Positions 51,021 to 62,125 are shown, numbered from the stretch's first letter. The stretch is 64,000 bases of DNA from Bombyx mori (GCF_030269925.1 NC_085129.1:19831501-19895500); one strand, 5' to 3'. The notes: generated from the letters alone by a model not told the origin. Program-made: numbers and translations.

Positions 51021-51250
51021 AATATGTCTAATTATTGTTCAAGTTGTTTTTTCTTCCATTTGTAGCGCTATTAGTTGGGTGCACATTTGCACGGTCTATC
51101 AGATGATAAGTTGTTAGTGTCTGTAGATGAGGGTCGGAGTTCCAATTGTGTCACGGCTATCCTACCCTTCCATCCCGGAATGCTTGAGTGTGGCGTAAAT
51201 GTAAGCCCTTTAGGCTTCAGGCGGTATCCCTGTACCATCCACGTGCTGTA

Positions 51251-51372
51251 TCAGAGCGGATACGATTCCTCATCTTCATCCTTCTCAATGGTTTTCGAAC
51301 GGCAACGCGCAAAGAACCCTCTCCTCCACAGCAAGATTACTATCAGAACTATAGGGAATGTTACGAATATAC
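51251..51372 (-). CDS. LRR gene terminal exon 9 (rest of membrane helix, tail)
   Basis: Acceptor ttttattttacag. Encodes IFVTFPIVLIVILLWRRGF, a basic stop-transfer segment, EKDEDEESYPL and TGA. The basic residues after the helix fit a cytoplasmic tail. Confidence 0.9.
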
Positions 51373-54300
51373 CTGTAAAATAAAAACAAGAAAGGTAAAT
51401 CAAAAGTCGTGAAGTCAGCGCCGTGTACGCAGTGACCATAGATTATATATACTCTGTAGCGACATTGAGGTGCCAATACTGACACACGTTCCGTCTCTTT
51501 CTTTCTTCCCTAAAAATTTAATTTAAATGATATTATAGTGATATCGTTTCTTTAGGGTTACGTGATTATGTCAGAGTCCTAATAGATTCCACTACAGTAT
51601 TCTGTCAGTGAGTGAATCGGTGATTTTTGTCATAGTTATCTGTGTATAGCCTGCGGGGTATTAACAATAAAACAATTCACACAACTACGCTGGTCGCGTT
51701 CCCGCCGAATAATCCAAGATCCTATCGTCAGGATGAAGATCCAAGTCAAACAAACAGCTGAATGTAAAGACGCTGTTAGTTCATTCTGTGTATAAGTAAT
51801 AAAAAAACAAAAAAGGGTGCGTGTACTTATGTACGCGCGTAAGAAGTTATACTTTATTTTTATAAAATTTACTTCTTTTTCTTTTTATTTAAATTTTAAT
51901 GAATTTGAAAAAAAATCGATTAAACAACATCCTCAAACACGCATATTGGACATCCCTTTTCTTGACATCGTATAAATTCGGTAATTCTCGGTACTGTTCG
52001 GAAAGTTCACCTGCGGCTATATTCAGACTCGCCAAGTCGTTACGTCGGTCGTATTGTAGTGAGCGATTTAGTGGGCAACTTCATTCTGTTAATTTTGTGT
52101 CACGGTGCGCGGGCATCGTAAAATTTCACTCTCATCAATTTTTCATAACGCGCCTAAAGAAGTATAACTTCAATAATAAAAATAACGTGGACCTGAATGA
52201 AATCACGCACGGTCATCCGGCCCCAATTTAGGATTCCCTGTATATAGGCTGGTTCCATGGCTTTTTTAAAATAATGACGTCAGCGTCAGTGACACAATTC
52301 TCTTCATCATCATCATTGCCTTCCACAGTGACGGTAATTAAGACTCACTTTTCCAATGAACTCCATTTATTACATTTCAAGTGTACAACGATAACAGCAG
52401 AGAGCTCCGCCTCAGTCGGATGCTCGAGTCGGAATGTCTTGTGCGACAATAGTCACTCGTATTTGTAGTAGAAAGCAGTCTTAGTCGTGAATTCTCTTGA
52501 ATACCGTCCTAAACAGTTGTTTACATGCGTATGGTACGCAGGAACAGTTAACTTTAACTATTTTTAGTTAGCTAAATAGTGACGTTAGCTGACATATACA
52601 TACATATTATTATACAGACAGTAAACACCCAGACAAAGAGCAAACAAAGCTGTTTATCACACGAATGTTTGGTCGATGCGGGAATCGAACCTGCGACCCT
52701 CGGCGCTACAGGGCCGTTAACTAGAGCACCACCGAGCTAGTCAAGTCGTATCATCATCATCAGCCTGTATCTCTCTACTACTGGATGTAGGCCTCTCCCA
52801 TGGTCCGCCACAATGAACGATCCTACGCCTTCCGCATACAATCTTTCCCAGCATATCGCCACAAGTCATCGGGCCACCGGGCAGGGGGACGCCCAACGCT
52901 TACCGGTACGTGGTCTCCAGTCCAGAACACGTCTTCTACATGGGCAATGTGGTCAAACAGTATATTTTAATGAAAACTCGAAACTTACCAATCATGATTC
53001 CAAGTAGAATAGCCATGTCCGGCCCAGGGGATGCCTTGAGGCTCTCGTTTTCAAGGCAAGAGAGCTTCTTCGATGTCTCAAACAACTGGACCAGGGTTAG
53101 ACCTCTGGTTTCGTGAGGCATTTTACAGCTGCAATTTAAAGCAATTTTTATTTATTTATTATTTAGATGGATGGACGAGCTCACGGTTCACTTGGTGTTA
53201 AACGGTTACCGGAGCCCATAGACATCTACGACGTAAATACCGCCACACACGTTGGGACATGAGTCCTAAAGTCTCAGAGCTTACAGTACAACGGCTGCCC
53301 CGCCCTTCAAACCGAAACGCATTACTGCTTCACGGCAGAAATAGGCAGGGTGATGGTACCTACCCGTGCGGACTCACAAGAGGTCCTGGCAGCAATAATT
53401 ACGTAAATTATAATTTTGCGGGTTTGATTTTTATTACACGATGTTACTCCTTCACCGTGGAAGTCAATCATGAACATGAAGTACGTATTACGTTAGAAAA
53501 ATTGGTACCCGCCTGCGGGATTCGAACACCGGTGCATCGCTACATACGAATGCATCGGACGTCTTATCCTTTAGGCCACGACGACTTCAGCCTTTTTTTC
53601 CCTTCATCTTCGCTGATAGCCTAAGAGGCTATTCCAGATATGCGCGGGTAGGTGAGCTCACGGGCTCAACCTGAGAGAATTTGCTAACACTAGCCCTAGC
53701 AAGAGCAGTGCTTCGCTGAATCTACCACTGGATCGGAATCGCGACCCACTGAGAAGATTAGACAAGAAACTCAGTGGGTTGTGTCTATAGATTAGGATCA
53801 CTTTAAATACACAATACAAGAACTGGAGGTCTATACTCACATCATATGACTGGCAGTTTCGTTATGGGAACTTTTGAGAATGATTGGTATGAGCACGTCA
53901 ATAGTCCATTGACTCCTGCAGTCACAGATGTAGGGGTTGTTGCCGAAGTCTAAGGCGTTCAGCCGGTCCCAGCGGGCTAGGTAATTCGAGTGGATTGTCG
54001 ATAGATTATTGTTGTTGAGACGCAGCTGAAATCGAAGAATAAAAGCTAAAAAACAGTTCGGCCGCGATCACGTAAACTGTGAAGTAATTTGTTTTTCCTA
54101 CCTAAGCTGATAGCTTTGAGAGGCTATTTCAGCGTAACCTTAACTAGTAGGTGAGCTCACGGGGCTCAAACCTGACGACGTTGCTAACACGAACTCTACC
54201 AAGAGCCGTGTTTCGCAGAATCTACCACCGGATCGGAAACGCGACCCACTGAGAAGATCCGGCGATAAACTCAGTGGGCTGTGTCTGAGGGTTAATTTAC

Positions 54301-57300
54301 TCGTCGAGCCCTTCGTCGCAAGCGACGGGTTTGACGAGAACGATGACCGGTGCTTGAGGTACCTTAAAGCACCGTTAGTGGATCGGGAGGATCCGAAATG
54401 ACGTGTTTTGGGCGACGTCGACTGCTTTCCATTCTGTCCGCAGGATCGGGAATGCCGTGAAGTAGGACGCCGAACGTCGCAGACAATGTACTGACAATAA
54501 TAGAAACGAATCGAAAGCGCGCCACCTATTGGATGCGAGTCGCAACTACTCGTCAAACATCAGCTCACTTCGGCGTGATTCGGCAAAGTCGAGGTGTCAT
54601 CGGTCGGGTTGAATCGAAGCTCATTCGTTGCCTGACTTAAGAAGAGTGAACACGTCTCGGAACTGTCATCGTGTCAAGCTGCGCAATCTCTTTGCACGAC
54701 TACCCACCATACGCCCACTATATCAAGAAATAATGAAGATTCTTTCATTCATTCTGCGACATATATCATTAATAAATTATTGTTTAGCATATTATACTAA
54801 ACCTACGCGTGGGTCAAAATTTGTTGGGTCATTGTACCTATATATTTAAAATGCAATTATGTGTGTCGTTAACCTTTTATTCGATGACAGATATTTTTTA
54901 TTGCCCAGATGGGTGGACGAGCTCACGGCCCATCTGATATTAAGTGGGCACTGGAGCCCATAGACATCAACAACCTAACTCTCGTCACCGACCTTGAGAC
55001 AGGAGTTCTAAGGTCTCCGTTTTTTCATTACAACGGCTGCTCCACCCCTCAAACCGAAACGCGTTACTGCTTTACGGCAGGAATACCACCAGTTTAAGCC
55101 ACATAGTACTAGCCGCGACTGACCTCTCTCAAAGTCGGCCACATTTCTACTTCATCCTCCGTCCACGTCAAGAATTCAGGATCCAAATCGGTGAGACGTG
55201 GATTCGAGCACAAATGTAATGTTTCCAGACTCTTGAGACCTCCGAGAGCGCGGGCAGACACTGAGCGCAGCTTACTCATGCGACATAGGCGGAGCTCTCG
55301 CAGCCTAATCAGATTTGGAAATACCCTGAAACATAGAAAATATTGTTACGCCGGTAAGAGTAACGCCATCTATCGCCGAATAGTCGAACGAATATCGAAG
55401 GATCTAACAGCATTTAGAACGTTCGAGAAGCACAACGCCATCTATTGTCAGATAGCGGAAAGAGATAATACTAAATTTTTGTGGAATATTCTCGATAATT
55501 ATAGGAATGTAGTATCGGCTATAAAAGCGTTGCAAAGATGGCACGCAGTTAGTTAGTAATCGGAAATACTCGAAGCGAAACACCGAACGGATCACCTGAA
55601 GCGAAGCGGAAAAATCGAACTGAGAATTTTAAAGTGTTTGTGAAGTGTTCTAAGTGCTAATACATTGTTAACTTAAGTGTATAATCAATCTATGGTGTTA
55701 ACTTGTAATTCGGTAGAATTTTATTTATCCCGAACCCCAGCGCGTAACAATAATGAGTACAATGAAGTTCAAAAGTGCGTCTGTACGAGTTCTTTGTAAT
55801 TCACTTAATGAGATTACATCTTATTATTATGTTAAGAGTGGAGGGTACTTTTACCCTGACGCTGCTAAGAACGAGCTTATTGTAACGTTTATTGTATACA
55901 GCATATGGTGACTATTTAAAGTTTAGCAATCACTTACCACATGCCTATATAGGGTGCTCCACTATTTAGGTCCTCTAAACCCTCTGAAAACCTGGAGAGA
56001 CTCTTAGTGACGTGGTAGGAAGACAATCCAGAGGTCGGAGCCAAAAAAGATGAAGCGATCAATTCAAATATATATTAACAACTTTTGTCTGTTTTTCTTT
56101 TTTTTTTTTTTTTTTTTATTGCTTAGATGGGTGGACGAGCTCACAGCCCACCTGATGTTAAGTGGTTACTGGAGCCCATAGACATCTACAACGTAGACGC
56201 GCCACCCACCTTGAGATACAAGTTCTAAAGTCTCAGTATAGTTACAACGGCTACCCCAACCCTTCAAACCGAAACGCATTACTGCTTCACGGCAGAAATA
56301 AGCAGGGCGGTGGTACCTATCCGCGCGGACTCACAAGAGGTCCTACCACCAGTAATTACGCAAATTATAATTTTGCGGGTTTGATTTTTATTACACGATG
56401 TTATTCCTTCACCGTGGAAGTCAATCGTGAACATTTGTTGAGTACATATTTCATTAGAAAAATTGGTACCCGCCTGCGGGATTCGAACACCGGTGCATCG
56501 CTTCAACACGAATGCACCGGACGTCTTATCCTTTAGGCCACGACGACTTCCTTTCTCGTTTTCTCTCCTGATTTTTTAGTGAAATACTTCCAAATTTATG
56601 TCTCTAGCTCATAAAGAAGTTAGTTTCACCTAAATTGCATAATCTCACCCGGATTTATTAATCGGACGGCCGACAGAAGAGGTAACTTAAATGAATCTAA
56701 GTTGAACTATATAATTTAATAATGAAATTGTTTAACCTGAGAAAAGCCTAGGTTATTAATTATATTTTATGTATATTAAATTATGTATATTAACTTATGA
56801 TGATGTAAAGAAAATTGTAACATAAATTGAAAAAGATATATAAATAGTTAGGAGTTACATACGTGCTCAGTACTGCTGCCTTATGCGTGAGAGAAAGAGA
56901 CGACAAATAGACTGGCGCCGTAACGCATTACGTAATGAGGCGGTTTAACCTCCCATAAGAAGCTATCACTTCAAAAATAGTCATTTAAAACGTGCTAAGT
57001 GGTAAACGCTGATTAGAAATAAACTCACGAGGTATCGTTCAGCGCTCCAACAGGATTCCTGCCAAAGTTCAGATACTTCAGAGTGACTGCTTCTGCCAGT
57101 ACGGCAGGAACGGTGGTGAATCTGTTATTGCTCAGATCCAGCTTCACGAGACGACGCTGCCTTCTAAAGAAACCTTCCGGAAGACTTTCTAATTCACAGC
57201 CCCGAAGGTAGAGTTCCTAATGGGATAATAGTATTTTATTGTATACTAACAATTTAACTGACTCGATGGTGGAGAGTTCCTGATTACAAAGCCGAGGGTC

Positions 57301-60300
57301 GTGAGTGCGATTCCCACATCGGACAACCATTCGTGTTTGTTTGCTCTATGGGTTAGTTTGCTCGTCAAAATATTTGTCTTAATCGACGAGTTCGACGAGG
57401 AGGGTAACCGGTTCTTGAAGAGCCTAAAAGCACCAAGAGTCGATCCAGGAATCTGACGGCTGCCTTGAGTTGTCCCGTCGCCTGGATCGGATTTTTCTTC
57501 TTAGTCGAATACTTCATTGCTGAAGGTCGTGTCGTTGAAAGCCCTTCGTGGCTCTTTGTACCCTCAACTTCCATTTGCTTCGGTTTTCGGCTTCTCTCAG
57601 GGCGTTCGCAACAGAGAGTCCAGTGAGCGCAGTTATCTGATCCGACGGTATGGTGGCAGGCCTGGTTCGGATAGGTCATGAAAATCGATGATAGCTCCAA
57701 TTGTTACTACTAATATACGTCGCCCGAGCAGGCTTGTTACCTTGTGGCGGGTAGCCATCGTACAACACAAGATGTTTGCGAGATGCCTGAATCTCGCTTA
57801 CGGCATTTCCAAGATAAGCTTTCATCTAAACAAGTTCCGAACAAAAACATTCGGACCGTCGGTCTACCGAGCAATATCACCCGCTCGGTAGAAGATCTTC
57901 CCTTTGTCGTATACCTCCAAAACCTTAACCACCATTTTTAAATAGTTTTTATTTGATATCTGTAGAAGCTACCCGCTATTGTGGTAGCTAATTACAGCCA
58001 CGATTAGCCGTGGCCAGTGTTCTATGATTTAGAGACGGCAGTTCTGGACGCGATCCGTGCATAAAACTATAAAACTGAACATTTTAGCAGTTCTGCGAAT
58101 ATTTCGTAGGCGGTTCCGAAACTCTAAACTAAAGTATACTAAACTTGCAGCACAGTACGGTACCTGCAGGTCGTCCAAATCGGTGATAGCTCCCATTGTT
58201 ACTTGATCGATATACGCCATAGGATTGTCACTTAAATCAAGGGTTGTCAATTCATTCATAAACAGGAACACGTCTTGTGGTAGCGAATGGATTTCGTTGT
58301 TGGCCAAACTTAAATACCGGAGTTTCGAGAAAGGTAGAAGACCTAGGATCGGATCTATAATACCCTGGAATGTAAGAAATTCATTGAGATATCAAGGACA
58401 AGGATGCAAAAGAATAAGGCACAGATTATCCCGTGAACTTCGCTCGAGGATGGAGACTGGGCTAGTCACCGACCTTTTTCAAAGATGAGCAATTTTGTGG
58501 GTAGTTTTGTCTCATATTTTATGATAATCCACTAATAGTAGTACTATAAATGCCAATTACGGTTACATTACTGGTAGTAGGATGTCTTGTGAGTTCATAC
58601 GGGTAGGTACCACCACCCTGCCTATTTTTACCGTGAAGCAGTAATTCGTTTCGGTTTGAAGGGTGGGGCAGCCGTTGTATCTATACTTGAGACCTTAAAC
58701 TTATATCTCAAGGTGGGTGGCACATTTACATTGTAGATGTCTATGAACTCCAGTAACCACTTAACACCAGGTGGGCTGCTAGCTCGTCCACCCATCTAAG
58801 CAATAAAAAAAAGGTAATGAAATTAATCAACAACAATAATAATTAAACTCACCACAAACACCCTTTTGTTGATTGAGGAACTTAACAATTGATTCCTGCT
58901 TAAATCCAAACTAACTAATTCCTGTAGATAACTGAAGGTCGCATGTTCGATGCCGAGAAGTTCGCAGTTTGACACATTCAAGTATTTCAAGGTATCCAAT
59001 TTTGAGATTCTCGTTAACGTACCTATGTGATTATTGCTAAGGTCAACACTAACTGGTTTGAATTCTTGCAGACCTGAAATCGTTTGATTGTTACAGTTTC
59101 CAAAGCTGGTGATTATTCTTTCGCAGCATGTGAGCCTCCTTCTGATTTAAGAGTACTATTCTGCACAGAAGATCCACATGAAATTGCCCTTAACCAAAAT
59201 CCGTGGCAAGGATCACACGCGACTTTTTTTCCTACCTATTCTGGTAAGCTCGAGGGTTTGTCCTAGATTCGCCAAGCGAGTTAGTGGGCTCATGGGGCTC
59301 TAATCTAGTGATATTGCTAACACTAGGCCTAGCAAGAGCAGTGCTTCGCAGAATCTACCACCGGATCGGAAACGCGACCCACTGAGAAGATCCGGCGAAA
59401 AAACTCAGTGGGCTGTGTCTGTGGTTAATTTACTCGCCGACCCCTTAGTCGCAAGCGACAAGTTTGACGAGAACGGTGACTGGCGCTTGAGGTACTTAAA
59501 AGCACCGTTAGTTAGTCGGGAGGATCCGAAATGACGTGCTTAGGGCGACGTCGACTATTTACCATTCGGTCCACAGGATCGGGTCCTCGGGTATGATCAA
59601 ATTTAACGCCCTTTATATCAACTTAGTCAAAAGCCTTTTGCTAAGCTCGTTGGGTTACAGCAGACTGACGCGATGTACTCTTAAGTATTTACTCACCCTC
59701 CCAGTCAGTCATCTCGAAGGAGGTACGGATTTCCTTGCCACTGCAATTCACAACACTGTCGCTGCAGTTGCATACCGCGCAAATAACTTCAGAAACGGGT
59801 TCAGAGTCGATCACTTCCGTGACTTCTGTAGTTCCTACTGCCGAAGTCCCTTCGCTGGCTTCTCCTTGCTTTAACACCGCAACATCTGTGGTAGTTTCTC
59901 CATTGCTTTCGAAATCGGCTAATGCACTGACTGTAACTGATGGAATGATTTCTGTAACCGTTCCTGTCTGCTCAATAGCTTGTAATTCTGCTGCTTGACT
60001 AATTTCTGAAAAAATTGTTCATTTATAATTTTTGTGCTTCTGAAGGTACATTTTTTTTATTGCTCTTGTAGGCAGACGAGCATACGGCTCACCTGATGGT
60101 GAGTAGTTACTATCGCCCATAGACTTCAGCAAAGTCAGGAGCAGACCCGAGCCGCTACTTACCGTTAAGTATTCTCCACAAGCCTCGTTTGAAGAAGGAC
60201 ATGTCATAAAGCTAGGGAAACACCGTGGGGGGAGCTCATTCCTAAGCCGGATGGTACGTGGCAAAAAAGATCTCTGGAAACGCACTGTGGATGAACGCAG

Positions 60301-60529
60301 TGGCTCCAGGTAGTATGGATGTCTTCTACTCCGGTGATGGGCGGTGCGATGGTAAAAACGAGATGATGGAATCATCTCAATCAATACATATATTAAGTAC
60401 ATAAAGATTTGAATACACAGTAAATATCACCTCAGTTAACGCAATAACGGCTATTCAAGAAATACACTTACGTTTTTGTGTTCTCGTTAATAAGAATAAA
60501 ATAATAAACATATATTTACAGTAAAACAT
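51251..60529 (-). CDS. Leucine-rich repeat single-pass membrane protein (9 exons, 541 aa, complete)
   Basis: Exons in transcript order: 60529-60472, 60005-59697, 59073-58853, 58364-58164, 57216-57029, 55325-55124, 54025-53841, 53128-52989 and 51372-51251. All have GT-AG borders and all junctions keep phase. Residues 1-19 are a signal peptide. Residues 20-93 are a Ser/Thr/Glu-rich linker. C95/C98/C100/C107 form an LRRNT cap (C-x2-C-x-C-x6-C). About eight or more leucine-rich repeats follow (VDLSNNHIG, LVSLDLSRNQL, LRYLSLANNEI, LTTLDLSDNPM, LVKLDLSNNRF, LKYLNFGRNP, LETLHLCSNP, LRLNNNNL). C427/C429/C456/C479 form an LRRCT cap. Residues 493-517 are a transmembrane helix, followed by a 24-residue tail with EKDEDEE. 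It has the layout of insect LRR adhesion or receptor proteins. There is no TIR or kinase domain, so it is not a Toll receptor. The ligand is unknown. Confidence 0.92.
51373..52609. other. LRR intron 8: no gene supported
   Basis: Contains open frames without motif. A short word near 52208-52240 (tcatccggccccaatttagg) is shared with 16480-16515, so a worn repeat crosses it. Confidence 0.4.
52610..52745 (-). mobile_element. tRNA-derived element, second family
   Basis: aagagcaaacaaagctgttt, cgatgcgggaatcgaacctg, cgaccctcggcgct, gagcaccaccgagctagt: a reversed tRNA-like sequence with box B and a box A-like end. Confidence 0.68.
52750..52935 (-). mobile_element. LINE fragment
   Basis: atcatcatcatcagcctgta, tggatgtaggcctctcccat, cgggccaccgggcaggggga: the usual lepidopteran LINE stretch. 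It ends about 50 bp before LRR exon 8. Confidence 0.6.
52989..53128 (-). CDS. LRR gene exon 8 (LRRCT end, start of membrane helix)
   Basis: 140 nt between aattgcag and gtaagt. Holds the last two LRRCT cysteines (ICKMP and LSCLE) and PGPDMAILLGIMI. Confidence 0.88.
53145..53588 (-). mobile_element. Family A SINE, full length
   Basis: From tttatttattatttagatgg to the head cttatcctttaggccacgac. Starts 17 bp beyond the LRR exon 8 acceptor. Confidence 0.88.
53593..53790 (-). mobile_element. Family B 3' end
   Basis: tttttttcccttcatcttcg to aactcagtgggttgtgtcta. Confidence 0.8.
53841..54025 (-). CDS. LRR gene exon 7 (last LRR and LRRCT start)
   Basis: 185 nt between gatttcag and gtgagt. Encodes LRLNNNNLSTIHSNYL, LNALDFGNNPYICDCRSQW and an amphipathic stretch. 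Confidence 0.93.
54090..54450 (-). mobile_element. Family B copy, long
   Basis: tttgtttttcctacctaagc to gtgttttgggcgacgtcgac and ccgcaggatcggg. Confidence 0.86.
54451..54895. other. LRR intron 6 part: nothing recognised
   Basis: Unique-looking. Confidence 0.35.
54896..55094 (-). mobile_element. Family A SINE body
   Basis: tttttattgcccagatgggt to aggaataccaccagttta, 30 bp from LRR exon 6. Confidence 0.85.
55124..55325 (-). CDS. LRR gene exon 6
   Basis: 202 nt between ctatgtttcag and gtcagt. Encodes LRELRLCRMSKLRSV, LKSLETLHLCSNPRLTDLD and WPTLRE. It sits between a family A SINE (30 bp away on the donor side) and an LTR-like repeat (18 bp away on the acceptor side). Confidence 0.92.
55344..55749 (+). 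mobile_element. LTR-like repeat (probable solo LTR)
   Basis: About 406 bp, starting tgttacgccggtaagagtaa and ending accccagcgcgtaaca, so TG...CA with inverted tgttacgc / gcgtaaca ends. A diverged copy is at 10611. I cannot show a clean target duplication, so a DNA element is not excluded. Confidence 0.62.
55750..56097. other. LRR intron 5 part: nothing recognised
   Basis: Unique-looking. Confidence 0.35.
56098..56548 (-). mobile_element. Family A SINE, full length, long poly(T)
   Basis: About 20 T, then body, linker and head to ctttaggccacgacgactt. One of the best-preserved copies, hence probably young. Confidence 0.92.
56549..57028. other. LRR intron 5 part: nothing recognised
   Basis: AT-rich. 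Confidence 0.35.
57029..57216 (-). CDS. LRR gene exon 5
   Basis: 188 nt between cccattag and gtgagt. Encodes ELYLRGCELESLPEGFF, LVKLDLSNNRFTTVP and LKYLNFGRNPVG. Confidence 0.92.
57255..57345 (+). mobile_element. tRNA-derived element, second family, + orientation
   Basis: tggtggagagttcctgatta, gccgagggtcgtgagtgcga, ttcccacatcgga, ttcgtgtttgtttgctc. Confidence 0.6.
57346..57950 (-). mobile_element. LINE fragment linked to the family B 3' part
   Basis: 57365-57700 is open on the - strand with ACHHTVGSDNCAHWTLCCER, like the Cys/His C-terminus of Jockey-type LINEs, and continues into family B 5' words. This suggests family B is that LINE's 3' end. 57690-57900 matches 38500-38640 and 39050-39110. 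Confidence 0.55.
58164..58364 (-). CDS. LRR gene exon 4
   Basis: 201 nt, phase 0 at both ends (ttccag / gtaccg). Encodes LRYLSLANNEIHSLPQDVF and LTTLDLSDNPMAYI. Confidence 0.92.
58567..58812 (+). mobile_element. Family A SINE body
   Basis: ttactggtagtaggatgtct to aagcaataaaaaaaa; 40 bp from LRR exon 3. Confidence 0.87.
58853..59073 (-). CDS. LRR gene exon 3 (LRRs 1-3)
   Basis: Acceptor aaacgatttcag, donor gtgagt. Contains PVSVDLSNNHIGTL, LKYLNVSNCELLGI and LVSLDLSRNQL. Open frame continues upstream of the acceptor, but the phase from exon 2 fixes the start. Confidence 0.88.
59226..59582 (-). mobile_element. Family B copy, long
   Basis: tttttttcctacctattctg to ccattcggtccacaggatcg, in LRR intron 2. 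Confidence 0.86.
59697..60005 (-). CDS. LRR gene exon 2 (linker and LRRNT cap)
   Basis: 309 nt between aattttttcag and gtgagt. It encodes an acidic Ser/Thr/Val-rich linker and then the Cys motif ICAVCNCSDSVVNCSGKEI. A long open frame on the opposite strand here is a shadow. Confidence 0.88.
60050..60402 (-). mobile_element. Jockey-type LINE ORF2 C-terminus and 3' tail
   Basis: Open - strand frame with SRFYHRTAHHRSRRHPYYLE, FQRSFLPRTIRLRNELPP and SMGD, then stop and a tail ending in poly(A). The reading is intact but 5'-truncated. It fills most of LRR intron 1 in the gene's orientation. Confidence 0.78.
60472..60529 (-). CDS. LRR gene exon 1 (signal peptide)
   Basis: Encodes MFYCKYMFIILFLLTRTQK, with a hydrophobic core typical of a signal peptide, then donor gtaagt. 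The one base left over makes Gln with exon 2. Confidence 0.8.
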
Positions 60530-60739
60530 TCTTACGTGAACTCAAATTGATAACTGATGGGGATACACGAATAAGTTTGATAGGGAATATCTTAAGATAA
60601 ATATTGTTTGTTCATAGATTATGTGAGCGCAGAACCGAAAGGTTATCTTTGTAAAACCATATAAGTGTACAGGCAGCCTTGACGCCTTACCGCAGATAAC
60701 ACGACATGCATATCAATCAGCATCCACTTTCAAAGTCCA
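60530..60739. promoter_or_regulatory. Upstream region of the LRR gene
   Basis: About 210 bp between the LRR start codon and a SINE fragment. No TATA box can be assigned with confidence. The transcription start may also lie further right. Confidence 0.25.
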
Positions 60740-61168
60740 AGTTTTTTTTTATTGCTTAGGTGGCTGGACGAGCTCCCGACCCACCTGATACCTTGGTTTT
60801 TTTTCCCTACCTAGGCTGACAGCCTTAGAGGCTATTGCAGCCTCGCCCTAACATGAAGGTGAGCTCACGGGGCTCAAACCGGAATGTTGCTAACACTGAT
60901 CCTAGCAATAGCAGTGCTTCACAGAATCTACTACCGGATCGGAAACTCAACCCACTGAGAAGATCCGGCGAGAAACTCAGTGGGCTGTGTCTATGGGCTA
61001 ATTCGGGTTCGACGAGGACGGTGACCGGCACTTACCTTGAGATATTGGCTCTTAAGGCCTCAGTTTTTACAGTGCAGCGGCTGCCCCATCCTTCAAACCC
61101 ATTACTGCTTCACGGCAGAAATAGGCAGGGCGGTGGTACCTATCCGTGCGGACTCACAAAACGTCCAC
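60740..61168 (-). mobile_element. Family A fragments around a family B copy
   Basis: 60740-60792 is a SINE 3' end, 60797-61035 is family B, and 61036-61168 is another SINE body piece. Nested or serial insertion. Confidence 0.75.
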
Positions 61169-61994
61169 AAGTAAAATCTACCGCATAGTATGTTTATTAT
61201 GTCCACTCTACGAATTTCATAATCTTTGGTCCGTTGAAAAGATAAGAATTAAAACCGGATTTCGGATAACGGATTTTGGGGTCTGTATATTATTAATACG
61301 TTAGCAAAATTACAATCTGATCAGGAACGACGCGTTGAATTTGATTTGTAATAAAGTTAAATTTAGGGTAAATTTTCATCGGCAGCACTGAGTGTTTTTT
61401 TTACCTTATATGGCATACAGCTAAACAGTGAGATTAAAAGTAGCTTTATTATTCGGAAAGCTTCAAAATATTCGCACACCGAACTTCGCCATAATCGCTT
61501 CGGTGGTTCGGGCGAGAATACGCAGCGTTACTTTAGCATTGATAATATTAACATGGTTTGATCGATCGTGTTGTGCAACATTGATAGATATTGATTGTAG
61601 CGCGTGTGGTCATAGATATCGTAGGAAACGTGATATCTGACAAATGCCTCAATAGCTTCTACTTAGCTGGCGCGCTTAGGACTGCCGCTGACACATTGAG
61701 AGGAATTGTGCAGCTGGTCATTAGAGAACAGTGAGAATGTACTTCAGAAAATGAAGATGTCGACCGACTAAACCCCATCTCGGGGTCTCATTCCCGGGAA
61801 AATCTCGAAGGACCTCGTCTCAGGAGACACACCGCGAGCGGCGCACAGGAGAACCCCTGCACCACTTCACCAGCAGACCGACAGTCCCTACGGGAGCTGG
61901 ACGGCGGCTTCTCGCCCGCGCCTCCCACCCTGTCTTCTGCGCTGAGAAGCCGAAAAGGGGTCCCATTCCCATTCTTAGCGGATCCTCCCCTGTG
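61169..61994. other. No gene supported; GC-rich block at 61780-61990
   Basis: 61428-61640 is open but has no motif. 61780-61990 is GC-rich and leads directly into family B words, so it may be the body of that LINE. Confidence 0.4.
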
Positions 61995-62125
61995 ACTTAG
62001 CCTATAGACACAGGCTGAGTATCTCGCCGGATATTTCTCGGTTCAGGTAGATTCAGGGAAGCACCGCTCTTGCTAAAGCCAATCCTGTCAGGTTGAGCCG
62101 TGAGCTCCCCTATCAGTCCATGTGT
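61995..62125 (+). mobile_element. Family B fragment, + orientation
   Basis: tagacacaggctgagtatct to gtgagctcccctatcagtcc. Confidence 0.65.

Noticed and set aside
51899..52231. 110-codon open frame
   Set aside because: No recognisable motif, within an LRR intron, and overlaps a sequence shared with 16.5 kb. Probably repeat-derived.
53259..53624. 121-codon open frame
   Set aside because: It lies wholly in a full-length family A SINE (body, linker and tRNA head). Similar frames recur in the other copies.
54140..54556. 138-codon open frame on the - strand
   Set aside because: Falls within a family B copy. The same peptide words occur at 6502-6822 and in other family B copies.
56162..56536. 124-codon open frame
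   Set aside because: Same SINE-derived frame in another copy.
59536..59874. 112-codon + strand open frame
   Set aside because: Antisense shadow of LRR exon 2 plus family B sequence.
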